Assembly: GCF_009389715.1 (NCBI RefSeq)
Contig: NC_052395.1
Location: forward strand, 20,808,493-20,872,492
Direction: 5' to 3'
Length of the DNA stretch: 64,000 nt
Origin: Phoenix dactylifera
Taxonomy: Eukaryota; Streptophyta; Magnoliopsida; Arecales; Arecaceae
In this document: positions 11,346-24,162 of the stretch, in pieces
Layout: each line of letters opens with the position of its first letter
Position numbering within the stretch: the stretch's first letter is position 1
Made by a program: the position numbers and the translations under genes
The notes under the pieces: generated by a model
Database searches by the model: none
What the model saw: the letters and a program-made list of their open reading frames with translations, nothing else
Told to the model about the DNA's origin: nothing

Positions 11346-14300
11346 CTCGTTACAAAGAACCGGATTTCCTCTTTTTCAGACTCCAAGGAAAAAGGCACAC
11401 AACTTACATAGATAACCCTTGCAACTAAGCATTTCCATCACCTAATATTATGTATGATTGAACAACTACTACATGCCACCATCATTCCTGAAAAAAAACT
11501 ACATGCCACCATCAAGTCACATGCATAGGAAGAACATCATGTCCTTCAACATTGCAAGTCCAGCTGAATGGATATCTAGAACACCAATTTGTAAATATTC
11601 ATGAACACAGACTACTTCTTGAAGCTACATATGCTGGAAACAATCATATGCAATATAAACCACAACTTTATTAAGGCATAATCTGCTATTTATGCCAAAG
11701 TATGAATAATGAACAGAACATCAATAGCAATGAAACAAGATGAATATCCACAGAAATTTGCACATGTTCAAACTTGCACTCGTTTTCATAACTTTTGTCC
11801 TGTGCAATAAGCCACTTTCCTTCCAAAGAGCACAAACTTTAAAATCATAAACATACATGAGTGTATATCTCGATCAATTTTTCGTTTTCCTTTTATGAAG
11901 AGCGCATTGTGTCTGAACTAAACCAATAATCAGCAAATCTACTCCAGAAACATAATAATGCTAAAAGAGATTGGCGAGAAGCACATGACTCACCACATTC
12001 TGAAGAATTGTTTATACATATATCTTAGTGCTCAGCACGGAATGCATGTTTTGGTATATCATGTCAAAATCAGCAGGCAAAAAGATGCATGACATAATAC
12101 AATAATACAATACACATCAGAAGATAGATTGACAAAATACAAAGATGAGCACACATGTTTGGATATGGCAAATACATGCTTGATAATTTTAAGCACATTA
12201 GATGCTACAAATCAGGATGTCATTGCTTTTTGACTCATTTCCGGTAAGTGCCACATAAAATATAAATCATATCAACAAAAACAACTTTCACTGTAATGTC
12301 AAAGGAACATTAATCTAAAAAGAAGGTTTTATAAAAATACGCATGCAACATAAGTTTGGGTGTAATATACCTGGCACATATGGGTAACCTAGTATAACAT
12401 TAGATGCACTATGTCAATGAGCGGTATTGATTGTACTAGTTACATAATCCCCTTAGTTAAAAAGGCTTTTTTGTGATTGTGAAATATTTTCATGGTCCTA
12501 TAACATAATACAATACACACTAATATATCCAGTCATGTGCCTCTCACAAATGGGTTCATATGAGACTCATCTAAAGGACCTTTCTTGAAGGAAGCATGGG
12601 CATGAAGTTTTGACCATCATGATTAAAGGGGGGATCTAGAAAGAAGACCTCCTTGCCACCAAATGAAACAACTCGAAAACAACAAATACAGGAAGTAGAT
12701 ACCAAAACTATAATGAACTAAACAGAGACATTGTAATTTGGGATTTCTAATATCAATAATTCAATTAGGCAACAAGATGAAAAGGGGATTTTGTTGCTAG
12801 CAAAATGAATAGTGGGTAGGTATGAGTTTGCATGCCGATGTGACCTCAAGGGAGAAGGGCAATGGATGTAGGTATTTCTTCCAATAGAAACTGTCTGGTA
12901 CTTGAGGTTTGGTTTGGGATAAGTCCACATAAATAAGCAACACATAGCACCAAGAAGAATGGCAAAAACATCAGTATAAACCCACAGAAACACGGAGTAT
13001 CAAGAAAATGGCAGAAACATCAATATATACCCTTGATATTTTGAAATCCCCACTGAATTTGGGGTAGATTTGGTTTGAGTGCCCAACTGAATGGGCACTG
13101 CATTACATAGTTTGCAGATGGCAGGCTAGTGATCATGTGGCCTATAAGGGTTGGGTGGCTACCCCTGGCTGTGTAGTCTACACTAGCCTACAGGCTAAAC
13201 TACCAGAACAAATGGCAAAGAAGATTGTGCACTTCTAATTTTTCATTCTTTCCTCTAATGAGGGTAAGGGAATTCCTTTACATATCCATTTTTTCTACTT
13301 TGTTTTATGCTAAAGATGTAATAAATAGCTGCTAAGGTTCAAGATTTCAAGTGAGACAAAAACTTCGGCAGATAGGTGAGTAGATTACCCAATAAATCAG
13401 TAACCTAGCAGGCTGAAATGGCAACCAATAAATGAAAATAAAAAGAGGTAATGTTTTATACAAAGTAATTTTAATTATTACATGACCTACCAAGCATCAC
13501 CATTAGGTTGTCCCCTTCCTTTTCTTCAACAATCTGCCAAAATTTGAACTCTTCTTCTTCCTTTCTTTGATTTTAAGATAAATTTAAAGCATATACATTG
13601 ATGCTAGCCTAGAAGATCCATTAAATATTTTATTTCTCCTTTCCTTCAAATTCTTCAATTTCCTAGTTTCCTCTTTTAAGATCTTGTGAAAATTACATGA
13701 TCTTTTCATCTAAGGAAAAAAAAAAGATGGTGAGATAACAACTAAGAAATCAGCATCTCTTTTATTTTCTCCTTTATTATGATATGAAATGTACAATAAG
13801 ACTCGCCAACATGTTTATAAAGGTTAACTAGAATCAACTTTTTGACTTCTAAACCAACATACTGCATTATAAAGTACAATTTCAATTAAATACCACATTT
13901 TTGATGTTACTAGACTAACCTCAAATAACCAACTTTATCTTTTCATTTGGGGATAGTGAATGATTAGATAACGAGATAAAAATCGTTTAGGAACTTTTAC
14001 AAGCTTTTAATCATTTTTTTCTTTTTAAATTAGAATAGGTCAAAGAAGCATTGCTGTGAATTTGTTCACAGATAACTTGACAAAGCTTGTTGTAGTAAGG
14101 GACTAGTACAGTCACATTAAGGAGTCATATTTATCAGCTAAGTGTTGGTTTAGTTTTTCGAATTATACAGGCAGAAAGAAATCATGTTTGATGCGATGGC
14201 ATTGAAAATAAAATATCAAAAATTAACAAGTCAAAAAAATATGAGAACCCACTCTCCAATAACATTAACAAAGTAGCTGAGGACATACATAATTAGTTAG

Positions 14301-14572
14301 TGGAATTAGTGCCCACTAACTAACCATCATCAAATAAGCACCAGTAACTGCCAACTGTTTTCGTTAACTCAACCAACTATATAAGATAAATGATTGAAAA
14401 AAAGTAATCAACAGCCTCTTTCTTCACTGGGGAAAAAAAAATTCTGCCACTGAAATTTAACTATCTAAATTGGATAGGATAATACCAAAACCTGAAGAAT
14501 AGGCCATGAAATACACAGCCAGTCACCAGTTGAACTCAGAAAAAATAGATATCTAGCTCCTTCAAAACCCCA

Positions 14573-16249
14573 TCAATCAGTTTCATGTCTCAACTTAGTC
14601 CTCTTGATCTTCTTCACCACCTTGTCTTCCCATCTGTTTGTCATTCCATCCTTTCCCTTTTTCACTTTTGCATTCTCCTTGGTCACCTTCATCACCTTCT
14701 TTGACGTAGTCATTCCATTATAACTTTCTTCTGCACCACCATCCTTGTGACCACGATCATCGTCCTCACGACCATCATTCTTGCTACTCTTAGCCTTCTC
14801 CTTTTTCATCTTATCATCTTTCTTTAACTTCTTCATTGCACCCACTTTCTCCACTTCATCATCTCCGGAGAGAATATCAACATCACCATCTTTACCAGCA
14901 TCATAATTTCCATCTGTCACTGAGTCAACAGCACTACTACCTTTCCTGCCTTTCTTATCCTTTTCCTTCTTCACCTCTCCATCCTTCTTCAGCTCCTTCT
15001 TCTTTGCCACGGCCACCATTGACTCACCCTTTCCTTTTCTGTTGCCCTCTTCCTCCCTATGATTCTTATTATCATCTTCTCTCTTCCCCTTCTTCTTCTT
15101 CTGTTTTCCATCTCCCACCTGCACACCCTCCTTTGTCTTATTCTTCTCTGTCTTATCCTTATTCATCGTTTCCTCCATCCTTGCTTCCCCTCCCTCTTCT
15201 TCCAGGATGCCCTCGTCCTCGCTCTCGCCATTTAAAAATTCTTCATATCCAAGGTCAAGATCATCTGATGTGTCCATGTATGGCACTTCGTGGATCCTCC
15301 TTCCCTTCTTGGGCATCTCCTCCTTCATCTTTGGCTTCTCTTCTTCCTGAACAACCTCTCCTTCTCCGATGGGATCTTCAGCAGCATCTTTCTCCATCTC
15401 ATCCTTCTTCTGAGGCACGCGAGGCACAGGCACCTCGATCTTCAGGCCCAGCTCGGGTACCGCCTGGTAGATGGGAAGGGCGACGGAGTTGACCGCCTTG
15501 ACATGGAGCGAGCGCACATTGGCCCACGTCTTGGGCACATGCGCCATGGCCCCCTCGGTGGCAGCCATGACGTTGTCGACGATCTGGTCGCGGGACATGG
15601 AGAGGCGGCCGACCTTGAGGACGCTGCACGAGCCGGCGCGGAGGTGGAGGAGGGTGGCGTGGAGGCAGGCGCGGAGCTGCTCGGGCCAGCCGGGGCGGTA
15701 GAGGTCGAGGGCGAGGGGGAGCTTCTTGTTCTTGAAGAAGTGCTTGCCGAGGAGGCGAGGGAGGAGGGGAAGGACGGCGCGGTCGGCGAAAAAGAGGTCG
15801 TGGGAGTCGCAAAGGCGGCGGCGGGCCTCGAAGGGGCGGTAGTCGGCGGCGAGGGCGGAAAGCGGGATGGCGTCGGAGAGAGGGAGGGAGAGGCAGCGGG
15901 CGCGATCGAGGGCGGCGGCGGCGGTGGTGAGACAAGAGGAGGAACGACGTCGGCCGGAGCGATCGCGGTCGTCAAGAAAGAGGCAGGCGGAGGTGGAGGC
16001 GAGGTCGTGGAGGGGGTGAGGGAGGGGGATGCGGTAGGGGTTAATGCGGGACTTGGGAGGGATGCGCTTGAGGGTGAGGACGAGGTAGAGAAGGTCGTCG
16101 TCCGGGTCGAGGAGCTGGGCTTTCTGCTGCTGCTCCGTCCGCGACCGCATCCACTTGAGGAGGGCGTCCACCGCCTTCCCCACCGCCTCGCGACTGATCA
16201 TCCGGTAAGAAGAAGAAAAAGATAATTCGGTTGTTGCAGCGCCCGCCAT
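14573..16249 (-). CDS. Ribosomal L1 domain-containing nucleolar protein, RSL1D1-like
   Basis: A single uninterrupted exon encodes 558 residues. Residues about 15-265 form a ribosomal L1-like domain: it opens with MISREAVGKAVDALLKWM and closes with KTWANVRSLHVKAVNSVALP followed by IYQAVPELGLKIEVPVP, a very well conserved block in plant and animal RSL1D1/Utp30-type proteins. The remaining half is Lys/Glu-rich and low in complexity, as in its relatives, which act in the nucleolus during pre-rRNA processing. The start is the ATG at 16249 (MAGAATTE). The frame stays open upstream to a TTG but has no ATG there, so the hydrophobic upstream stretch is taken as 5' UTR. The 5' half is strikingly GC-rich (GCG/CGG/CTC codons), the 3' half much less so. 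A telo-box lies 130 bp upstream. Family confidence is high; the precise orthologue is not assigned. Confidence 0.9.
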   Translation of the reverse strand: MAGAATTELSFSSSYRMISREAVGKAVDALLKWMRSRTEQQQKAQLLDPDDDLLYLVLTLKRIPPKSRINPYRIPLPHPLHDLASTSACLFLDDRDRSGRRRSSSCLTTAAAALDRARCLSLPLSDAIPLSALAADYRPFEARRRLCDSHDLFFADRAVLPLLPRLLGKHFFKNKKLPLALDLYRPGWPEQLRACLHATLLHLRAGSCSVLKVGRLSMSRDQIVDNVMAATEGAMAHVPKTWANVRSLHVKAVNSVALPIYQAVPELGLKIEVPVPRVPQKKDEMEKDAAEDPIGEGEVVQEEEKPKMKEEMPKKGRRIHEVPYMDTSDDLDLGYEEFLNGESEDEGILEEEGGEARMEETMNKDKTEKNKTKEGVQVGDGKQKKKKGKREDDNKNHREEEGNRKGKGESMVAVAKKKELKKDGEVKKEKDKKGRKGSSAVDSVTDGNYDAGKDGDVDILSGDDEVEKVGAMKKLKKDDKMKKEKAKSSKNDGREDDDRGHKDGGAEESYNGMTTSKKVMKVTKENAKVKKGKDGMTNRWEDKVVKKIKRTKLRHETD

Positions 16250-16379
16250 TGATTGGTTAATGAGAAAGAACAGGAGGACGGTGATGATAGAGGAGAATGA
16301 TAGCAAGATGAGCGGGGAAGGAGGAGGAAGGAGGCTTTCTGCTGCCGCCTTGCTCGTCTCCGTCTAATGCTGCTCCAAA

Positions 16380-16388
16380 AAACCCTAA
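16380..16388 (-). promoter_or_regulatory. Telo-box upstream of the L1-domain gene
   Basis: AAACCCTAA lies about 131 bp upstream of the start codon (written on the + strand). Telo-boxes are frequent near the transcription start of plant ribosomal-protein and ribosome-biogenesis genes, which agrees with the gene's predicted role. Confidence 0.6.
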
Positions 16389-16780
16389 GCTTTGGGGTTG
16401 TGGACGGACGAAGGAATCTCGGTTCAGGCAGACCGGGCTCGTCCCAAGGATTGAACGAAAACTGGTTTGGCTTAAGACGGTCAGGAGCCACTGGGTCCGG
16501 TCGGGTCACGCTGCATACGAACTCGTAAGAAGAGGTTGTTCTCTTTGCTGCGCCGCACTCTTCTCACCGTTGATCACCAGAATATTGAGCCAAGTGTTTG
16601 CAAATAAATAAACGAGACGATACGCGTTGCTGAAAGAAAAAAAAGGGGAACAACTGCCACTCTTCTCTCCTGCTGTCTTCTTTACTGCCCTGAATTCGTG
16701 GAGGGGGTCCAAATTTTCAACATCTCAGTTCCTGAGGCAAAGCTGAAAGAAGCCTAGACTAGCTTCAGTCACGCGAGGGC

Positions 16781-16865
16781 CAATACCATTTTATCATAGG
16801 ATGACTCAGCAATTGTGGTTGGCTAATGCCATCCTACCATAGGATGACTTAGTAATTGTGGTCAG
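16781..16865 (+). repeat. 43-bp tandem duplication
   Basis: Two adjacent copies, 16781-16822 and 16823-16865, share CATAGGATGACT followed by AATTGTGGT and differ at several transitions. No gene overlaps them. Confidence 0.7.
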
Positions 16866-19800
16866 TTGTATCTGGGAGCATCCTAGAGAGGTAGGATGCC
16901 ACCATCCCCTACTTCGAAATATTTAGAATATGATTGTGAATGAATCATCTTTGGTGCAGACTAAATAGTTTCTTTTATGACGGATCACTCAGATAAAAAA
17001 TTTTGGACCATTGAGCCGAAGCTGCCTCAAACACTCCAAGATCTTTTTTTTTTTTCTGATTTTCTTAGATGCATTCATACTAGAGTTACATAAATCATTG
17101 GTTGTATCAAAAAATATATATATATATATACATAAAAAAAAAGGAGCAGAAGGCTAGAACACCTGTCCTCTTCCGTAATCATATTGGAACTTTACCAAGA
17201 AAGCTGGCAATTAAACAGGGAAATGGAACAGCAAAAAGCATGGGCACCGGTTGCCTTTGAACCAGTGCGATCCCTGTAATTGAGGTAAAAACAGCACATA
17301 AAGTTCAAATTTTCCCCCACCCATTTGGCCAGATGTACACCCTTCGAGATAAATTAATAACCATCTGTTTTCTCCTGAAGCATGATTCTGAAGTACCAAC
17401 GAATTTCTGCATCCATTCAAGAAATACCACCCATACCACCTGGCCGACATGCAAATAACCATCACCCTAAAACTATTCTGCTTCCAATTTATGTCCGAAG
17501 CACGATACAAATTGCTGCTGTTCAAAACCATTATGGGGATTCATGGCCTCAAATACTGTGCTGATAAAAAAAAAAGGGAAAATACTAGTCCGATGCATCA
17601 GCGTGGTAGGTGAAATACTAGAAGAATTTGCAGCTGTGCACTGCAAATAAGCATAAATAAGAAAAAGAATTGGACTGCACTGAATTAGTCATTTAACTGA
17701 ACTTGAAATTAAACATATATAGAATTGCCTGAATCATTCACTGGATATGTCAATATTATGATACAAAAGTATATGCAGATGCTCCCGGACCAAATGGCTT
17801 CATTCCCTAATTCTCCAAATTAACATGTCCTCATCGAATGCCATACAACCACTTTTAGTATCAAGGACAAGAGAATCCAGCGATCAACGCAAGAACGCAT
17901 GATTGCTGCAGCTCAAATCACCTTCATACCTAAAAGTGAGGAAAATTCTGTTAGGAGGAAAACAATTTAAAAAAGGGTACAATTCATATGATTCAGAAAA
18001 CAAGCAGAAAGAAAAATGTTGGCCATGTTTTTTAATAGCAACATGTACTGAATTCCACAGGTCATAAAAATTTTTGCAAGCTCGCTAAGACATCGAGCTG
18101 CAGCTCTTAGAAGTATCGTCAAAGAGTGAAAAGTTTAACTCGTTGCTATCACTCGATGCAACTTCTAGAAATCCAAGTATCCAAGTTCCATATTCATTCA
18201 ACAATATCAATAGGACTAAAAACGGAGGAAAAGAAAACATTAAAAGCAGAACTATCATGACACAAATAGGAGCTACCATTTATAGTAACATGACTAAAAC
18301 TAAAACTTGGAAAACAATGAGATGAGAAATCATGTCAAATCCATCAAACTATCAAAGCAAGTTACATGGGACAGATACTTCATTCAAATGCCTAATATAA
18401 TCAACAATAGGCCTACAATGAAAATGACAGGAGATTAATTACAATTTTAATAGCTTTATGACATATCTGGCACCTTTTTTTTTATTTTTTGAGTTTGTCA
18501 GCCGAAAAAAAATAAAGTTACTACCACTGGAATCGTTCTTGTGAGTTGTATGTAGACAAATAAAATTCTGAACTGAACTTATTCATGTTTTCAAACTTTT
18601 AGTTCCCCTAAAGCATATTTTAAACTATGTTTATGAGAAAAGCCAATAGATCCAAAATGTCTAGCGAACTGCGTACGAAACTGAAACAATATATAACAAC
18701 TAACCCATCTCTCTATAGGACAGATCTCAGGTTCACACCTCTTGGTGGTGAATAACCACCATTTTTCTCAAAAAGAACAAAAGGACTTGGAGATTTGTTC
18801 AAGTTTTGTTATTTCCCCAATTTCTGCTCTCCTTCTTCTGGCTCACATCTCTCTAGTGTCATCCTAGCCCATGGTGGGCTGTCAGTGCTTATCTTTGTTA
18901 TGTGCTGCATTGCTGCCACATATACTTCTTATGGTGATTTTTTAAAAAATAAAGAACCGATTTGGTATCCCACAGGCAATCTAATGCCCAGCCTCTTATC
19001 GTTGGGGGTCAAATGGGTTTTTTATTTTTCTACCTTCCCCCTCTATTTGTTCAAATATTAAAATGCACTTGGAGTCCTGCAAATTTCTTACACTTTAGCA
19101 AATCCTCACCTACCAGTTTCTCATAGGGATCTGACAATAAGGTATAATCAAATTCTGGCTAAACTAAATTCATAGCTTATGCTATGTGAACACAGGGACT
19201 CATTGCTTTCACATTTCCTTCTGTAAGAAAATAAGAGGAAAAAGCATTACCATCTCTCAATCTGTATACAAGACATCCCTAAATTAAATATTTACAACGT
19301 ATCAATTATGTTTCAACACCATTCCAGGGATGATCAGTTCAACCCCTAGCTCCCTAACTAATTAGAAATTGATTAATTCATATAACTGACAAGAATATCA
19401 CTCTTTGTTCCATACTAAAGAATGGTCACAAGCATGCGTAAAAAGGTACAATACCGGTAACGACTGATGGAAATTAAATGGCAGTCACCAGCATGAATCA
19501 CAAAATTTAAGATTGATTATCTAAATATATATTCCTAATCAGAACTTAAAACCTTGTTCAAGCACAAAATCATATGACTTTTCACGAAGCTTTTGATGCC
19601 TTCACTAATTGAACAAACTCTTAAGAGCAACCAAAGCCCACTTTAATTATCATGAGATTCATGTGGGAAACATGCTGGATTCAATTTCGGAAGAATCCAA
19701 CTCTCCAGCAGTCTTAAGAATCCATGATCCAAGAATCTAATACGTATAGTGTTTGAGACATTTCCCACTTGCAAATATGTGTGGGCACAAATTTTCCAAG

Positions 19801-22200
19801 ATGGATGAGCATATCCAGTGAACTAGCTAAGAGGAGTGTTGGCACTTGCTCCTCTTCTCAGCAAAGGCACAACACATGCTCGCAAGCATACAAAAGCTTT
19901 GCATTCACTGGAGGAATTTACTCTGACCCATTACAAACTTGAGCATATATTAGGGACTTCACAAGGCTTGTAGGCTTGTAGGTTGACATCCAATGATTTT
20001 TTTAGTTTGCCATTAGAATGACAATTTGATATTTAAGAACTCTATGAAATAGGCTGTTAACCAAGCAAATAATATGTTGCATTAGTTTGGTAATAAACAA
20101 TGTAAACAAAGTGAAGAAAATTGGAAGTACAGGAAACATTAAGCTTAATTGCATAATGCAAACATCCAAATGTTGTTGTAAGTGCAATAAATAAATAATT
20201 TTTTTAAAAAATTGAACTAAAAGTTGAGTTATAAGGCTAAAAAGTTGAGTAGTTAAAGCTAAAGGACAAGATACATCTATTGTCTAGAAACTTTAAAAGG
20301 ATTAAGAAAAAGTACATGATATATGTAAACATTACACAATTCTTATATTTACTAGAATTTAATTGTTTATCCTTGACAGAATTTTTAAATATTCTTGGTC
20401 CCCTTGACGAATGGGAGGCTTACCTTTTAACCTTTTCTTATAAACGAAGCCATTTTGTCCACTTCAGTCCTTACCTGTTTGCCTCCTCCCTCCCTCAATC
20501 TTGGCCTCCACCACGACACTCATGGTGGCTAAATCATAAGCCATGCATCGACTGGCTTGACAGGCCATTTCCTTCTCCAAAATCCCTCACTATTAATTTA
20601 TTCCCAAATCCGTTCCTATTTTGATCCTCCCATCTACCATTTGAAGTATCTCCTTCCTAGTCCCACTATAGCCCCAGGCAACGCTGCTGGTAGCAGTTTG
20701 ACCACCCTTCACCCTTAAATTATCATGGCGCATGCAAGTGGTGTCGTTGTCCAAATGCTAGAAGGCAACCACCATAAGGGCATACTAGCTTGCCTTGTCG
20801 GGCTACAAGATCCACCATTTCCCGATGGCCTGCTAGATTCACCATCTGTCACCTGTATTTACCATATCAACCCACTCTTTCATCCTGTTGGCCATCATCA
20901 ACAAAGAGAGAGACGGTGACAAAATTGGCTATTTACATGATTTGAGCACCAAATGGTCTCCGCACCATCAACAAAAGCTTGATGGTGATTGTACTAGTAA
21001 AGGAAGAGGACAAAAAGGAATTAGAGATCAACTTTTGAGATGGGGTTTTCATGTCCCGTATCTTTTATAGCATTTGATTGCGAGTTGACACAGTGGAGTC
21101 AAATTGCCGAACTGCCCCAAGTGAACATGTTGAATAATTTTTAGGCAAATCCAGCCCCCAAATTGGTTGACCCATGATGCCAACAGGTAACGGGTCAAAT
21201 AGGTTAACTTGCTTGGGCTAAATGGAGTTCAGAAAACTGCTTATATCTCATCGATCTCTGATGCTTTCTTGTATGGTCTTCATGTCTTTATATTTCATTA
21301 TTTACCATCTAATCCTTTTTCTAGAAGAATACACTGCAGATTTCTGCACTCGCTGTCTTCTTGAACTTTTCATTTACTTTTGAAAGAAAACTTCTGCTAC
21401 AATGCATATACATTTCTGATTCATGGTATTTCTACATACCTTTATAAGTTACTATTACACATACCACCTAACCTTATACCATTATTATTTCCTTGTGTTG
21501 CCAATCAAGCCGTCACCAAGCACTGGAGCTTCTATTTATTTCGGAAAGTAAATGTCTCTACAGCTTATAGTGATAGATGTTAATTAGTTTGCAAAATAGT
21601 TAGTTTTTTGTGCATGTATGTGTTCTATCATGTTTTACAAATATGAAGGAGGTAACTGCGGGCCATCCGCTTTGGTGCTTGAGGTGAGAAGATTGGCTGC
21701 AAGGAGCTCATCGACACCCTCAAATTCAAAGGAAGGTAAAGAGATAAGGGTAAAAAGATAAGTACCTAAAAGTAAGCATCACATAGTCAAAGGACACGAT
21801 TTATAGCTATTCAAGCCAGAAACAGAGAAAACAAAGACACAGATAGTATCAGTAAACATTTTTTCTTAAAATACAAAAAAAAAAACCTTGCGAGGTAGTG
21901 ATAATAACTAAGTTGACGCGTTTGTTCCACAAAAAATGGAGTTTCCCAGTGGCATATAGTGAGTTTCCCCCTCCTTACTGCTAGTGTCTGACCATGGCGT
22001 ACTTACTTTTCCTTCCACCACTTTTTGTTTTTTCTTCTCAATAATTTTAAAAAAAAAACCCCTTAGTGTCGTGTGTAGTCTCCAGCAACAGCAAGTTCCT
22101 TCTCTGTTTATTAGTATATTATTGCCGTTGCCAATGCAGGCACTAATGCCATCCAACAAACTAACAAAATGATCTTTCTTTTAAGAACTACCAAACGATA
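16866..22200. other. Region with scattered exon-like pieces but no assembled gene
   Basis: Mostly AT-rich, with T/A homopolymers and no long ORF. A minus-strand segment at 21,650-21,713 reads like a short exon (GVDELLAANLLTSSTKADG). It is compatible with a minus-strand multi-exon gene starting near 22.4 kb and ending near 17.9 kb, but I could not join the pieces in frame or recognise the product. A plus-strand patch at 20.4-21.1 kb is GC-richer and has nothing recognisable. Confidence 0.3.
17884..18164 (-). other. Two alternative terminal-exon candidates, minus strand
   Basis: At 17884-17929 a good acceptor (CACTTTTAG) precedes a short frame ending in CSNHAFLR and a stop. At 18085-18164 another acceptor (GGATTTCTAG) precedes a frame ending in FDDTSKSCSSMS and a stop. 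Both look like real C-terminal exons and may be alternative ends of one transcript. No family is recognised. Confidence 0.22.
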
Positions 22201-22324
22201 AATCCTAGTGATTCGTAAGAAATCAAACCCATTATCGACCATTCTCTGCAACCAGCCACCGCTGAAAAGTGCATGCAAAAAGAGAAAAGAAGACAGTAGA
22301 GGAAAGAGAAGTTGTCATACGGAC

Positions 22325-22413
22325 CTTCTTCTTCTCCGCGCACGACGACCTCCTATGGATGAAGAGGTAGATGAGGAGGAGGAGGAGGAGGAGGAGAAGG
22401 GGCCCATTGCCAT
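22325..22413 (-). CDS. Possible first coding exon of an unrecognised minus-strand gene
   Basis: The sequence CCATGG at 22410-22415 gives an ATG in good context. It opens MAMGPF followed by a Ser run and a basic stretch (GGRRARRRRR), then a possible GT donor after 22325. The composition is that of a plastid or mitochondrial targeting peptide. A telo-box-like AAACCCTAA lies at 22525-22533, and a purine-rich leader with GAGAG lies further upstream, as expected of a promoter/5' UTR. Downstream exons were not identified with confidence. An alternative frame through the same exon gives a Leu-rich membrane anchor, so the reading frame itself is uncertain. Confidence 0.25.
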
Positions 22414-22524
22414 GGGAGCCGGAAACGCCTCCGTGGGTCCGAATCGCCGACAAGGTTTAGCCTGGTGGGGGATGGGAAGCAGAATGATATAAAAAAAAAC
22501 ACAGAAACCCCTTCCCTCATTCAA

Positions 22525-22533
22525 AAACCCTAA
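22525..22533 (-). promoter_or_regulatory. Telo-box-like motif
   Basis: AAACCCTAA (written on the + strand) lies about 110 bp upstream of the candidate ATG at 22413. It supports a minus-strand promoter here, weakly. Confidence 0.4.
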
Positions 22534-22649
22534 ACAGAAAATTGAAGAAAAAGCACTATTATAGCCACTACCTCTCTCTGCTTTGGCTGGCTTGCTTGCT
22601 TGCTTTTTAGGCGGAGAGCAAGAGAAAGAAAGACGGAGGTCAGAGAGAG

Positions 22650-23190
22650 ACAGTGTCACTGTCAGCTGTTTTTTGCCCTGCTGAGCCTGTCTGCTCTATT
22701 CCTTTTCCTTGTTTTTTTTCCTCACGTCTAGTTTTTTATTATTATTTGCGTGCTTTCAAGAAAAAGGAAGAGGGAGGCCACGAATCCCCAGACATAAACG
22801 GGATTTTCCCGCATCTAAGCAAATGAGAGCGAGGAAGAAAAAGAAACCCGCCATTGGCAGAGCGCTGGTAATTAATTCTTCTTCTTAGATTAGCTCCTCC
22901 TCCAGCTGCGCCCCTTGCGCGTACTGTCGACGCGGAGGCCTCTGCGGACTTCCGTCGAGCAGGATTTGCGCGGCCGCGGCGCCGTTGGTACGACTCCGCC
23001 GCTCGGCCTGGCCTCGCCTGCTCCTTTCTCGAGGGCGATTGCTACCTGATGGAATGGAACAAGCTAGGTTAGGTTGGGTTTGATTCGGCCTTGGTTGCCC
23101 TCTTCTTGTAGGCCAGTCCATTAATTTTAGATCCGTCCGTTTACCGTATTTTTTTTTTCCTTTTTTTCCTTTTAATGAAAGTATCATGCC
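22650..23190. other. GC-rich patch of unknown nature
   Basis: Between about 22,880 and 23,050 the GC content is high, with restriction-like palindromes and open frames on both strands. It may be a promoter/CpG-rich region or an orphan exon. Nothing recognisable is encoded. Confidence 0.25.
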
Positions 23191-23250
23191 ATAAGCCTAA
23201 AACCCTTTTTTTTCGTTATTGGGCAATAAATTATGCAGCCAAATATTTTT

Positions 23251-23676
23251 TATGAAGTCATACTTTTTTTTTTTTTTTTTTTTTTTTGCTTGAAAAAAAG
23301 GGGAAGGGGGGGAGGAAGGGACAAGCCCACCCCCGCGTAGCAACCCCAACCACTGGGCCCCCACCCCGCCAGGAGAATGTTCGATGCGGGTAGACCGAGT
23401 CGTGTGTTGGGCACCCCGACCTATTTTACTCATACCCTCCCCACCCGTGGGCCGGCTCAGTTACCCGACCCGACCCTCCGTGTGAGTACGTCACACCTGG
23501 CACCACCCAGGCTACCAGCCGACCAGTAGCGCTTCCAGACCCCGTGTCCAGGCATGGGGCATCCGGTCCCCAAATTTAATCGACGCCCGCGCGTTTCGAA
23601 CCTGGAACCACTTGGTTGGAAGCAAACGCTCCGTTCCAACTGGGCTACCACCTTGGTGGTATGAAGTCATACTTTT
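23251..23676 (-). mobile_element. tRNA-derived SINE with perfect 17-bp TSD
   Basis: The element body is 23268-23659 on the minus strand. Its 5' end carries pol III boxes: an A-box-like GTAGCCCAGTTGG and a B-box-like GGTTCGAAACG about 35 bp on. A body of about 300 bp follows and ends in a poly(A) tail (the + strand T run at 23264-23287). The flanks are a perfect 17-bp target site duplication, TATGAAGTCATACTTTT, at 23251-23267 and 23660-23676. These four features define a SINE mobilised by a LINE. A diverged copy lies at 50.5-50.9 kb on the other strand. I cannot name the family. Confidence 0.9.
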
Positions 23677-24162
23677 AAAACATCATCCCGAGGAGTTAGA
23701 AATTTTTTTTTATAACCATAACTATAACTCTATATATATATATATAAACTGAGATTAAAACAAATATATTTGAACTAGCTAGTGCATTTTTGAGTTTTAG
23801 GCAGCATTCTGATGAACACGCCACCATCAGAATATATCATCTGCATTGTCTCGGCATTGCACCATATCGATTGCATTCAAGAAGCATCCATGTTTAGACT
23901 AAATGATACTCTCATCATATCAAAGTGCTTCATGGAAAAAAAAAAATCAAGGTTTTTAAACCTGACAAACAAGAATTACTGCTTATTTTGTATATTAAAG
24001 CTTGCAACATCACTTAAACGAATTATGATCTCAGATAGACCTGGAATCCACCTTATTATGTTTGTAATTTATGTATCTTAGTTAATTATGAATTGCATAG
24101 AAAAAGATGAGTTCTTTGATTACTTGGTTTAAAAATGTTGTCATTGTAGTGCTCTTTTTATC
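23677..24162. other. AT-rich intergenic stretch
   Basis: Nothing supported. A plus-strand open frame at 23,812-24,081 has no recognisable motif or codon bias. Confidence 0.35.

Larger units (their letters stand above)
7840..14572. other. Long intergenic stretch, no gene supported
   Basis: About 6.7 kb of AT-rich sequence without a convincing exon on either strand. Noted inside it: a near-tandem 22-bp duplication at 9,658-9,701, a poly(T)/poly(G) tract at 10,533-10,579, a CAT/CAG-rich patch near 10,860-10,890 and an inverted repeat near 11.1-11.35 kb. The last 200-300 bases before 14,573 should be the 3' UTR of the minus-strand L1-domain gene. Confidence 0.4.

Noticed and set aside
14836-16225. 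Long open frames on the strand opposite the L1-domain gene
   Set aside because: They are composition shadows of the GC-rich 5' half and the Lys/Glu-rich 3' half; the minus-strand frame matches a known family from end to end.
16250-16306. N-terminal extension of the L1-domain protein with a hydrophobic, signal-like stretch
   Set aside because: There is no ATG there (the frame opens at TTG), and a secretory signal does not fit a nucleolar protein; the ATG at 16249 starts the conserved N terminus.
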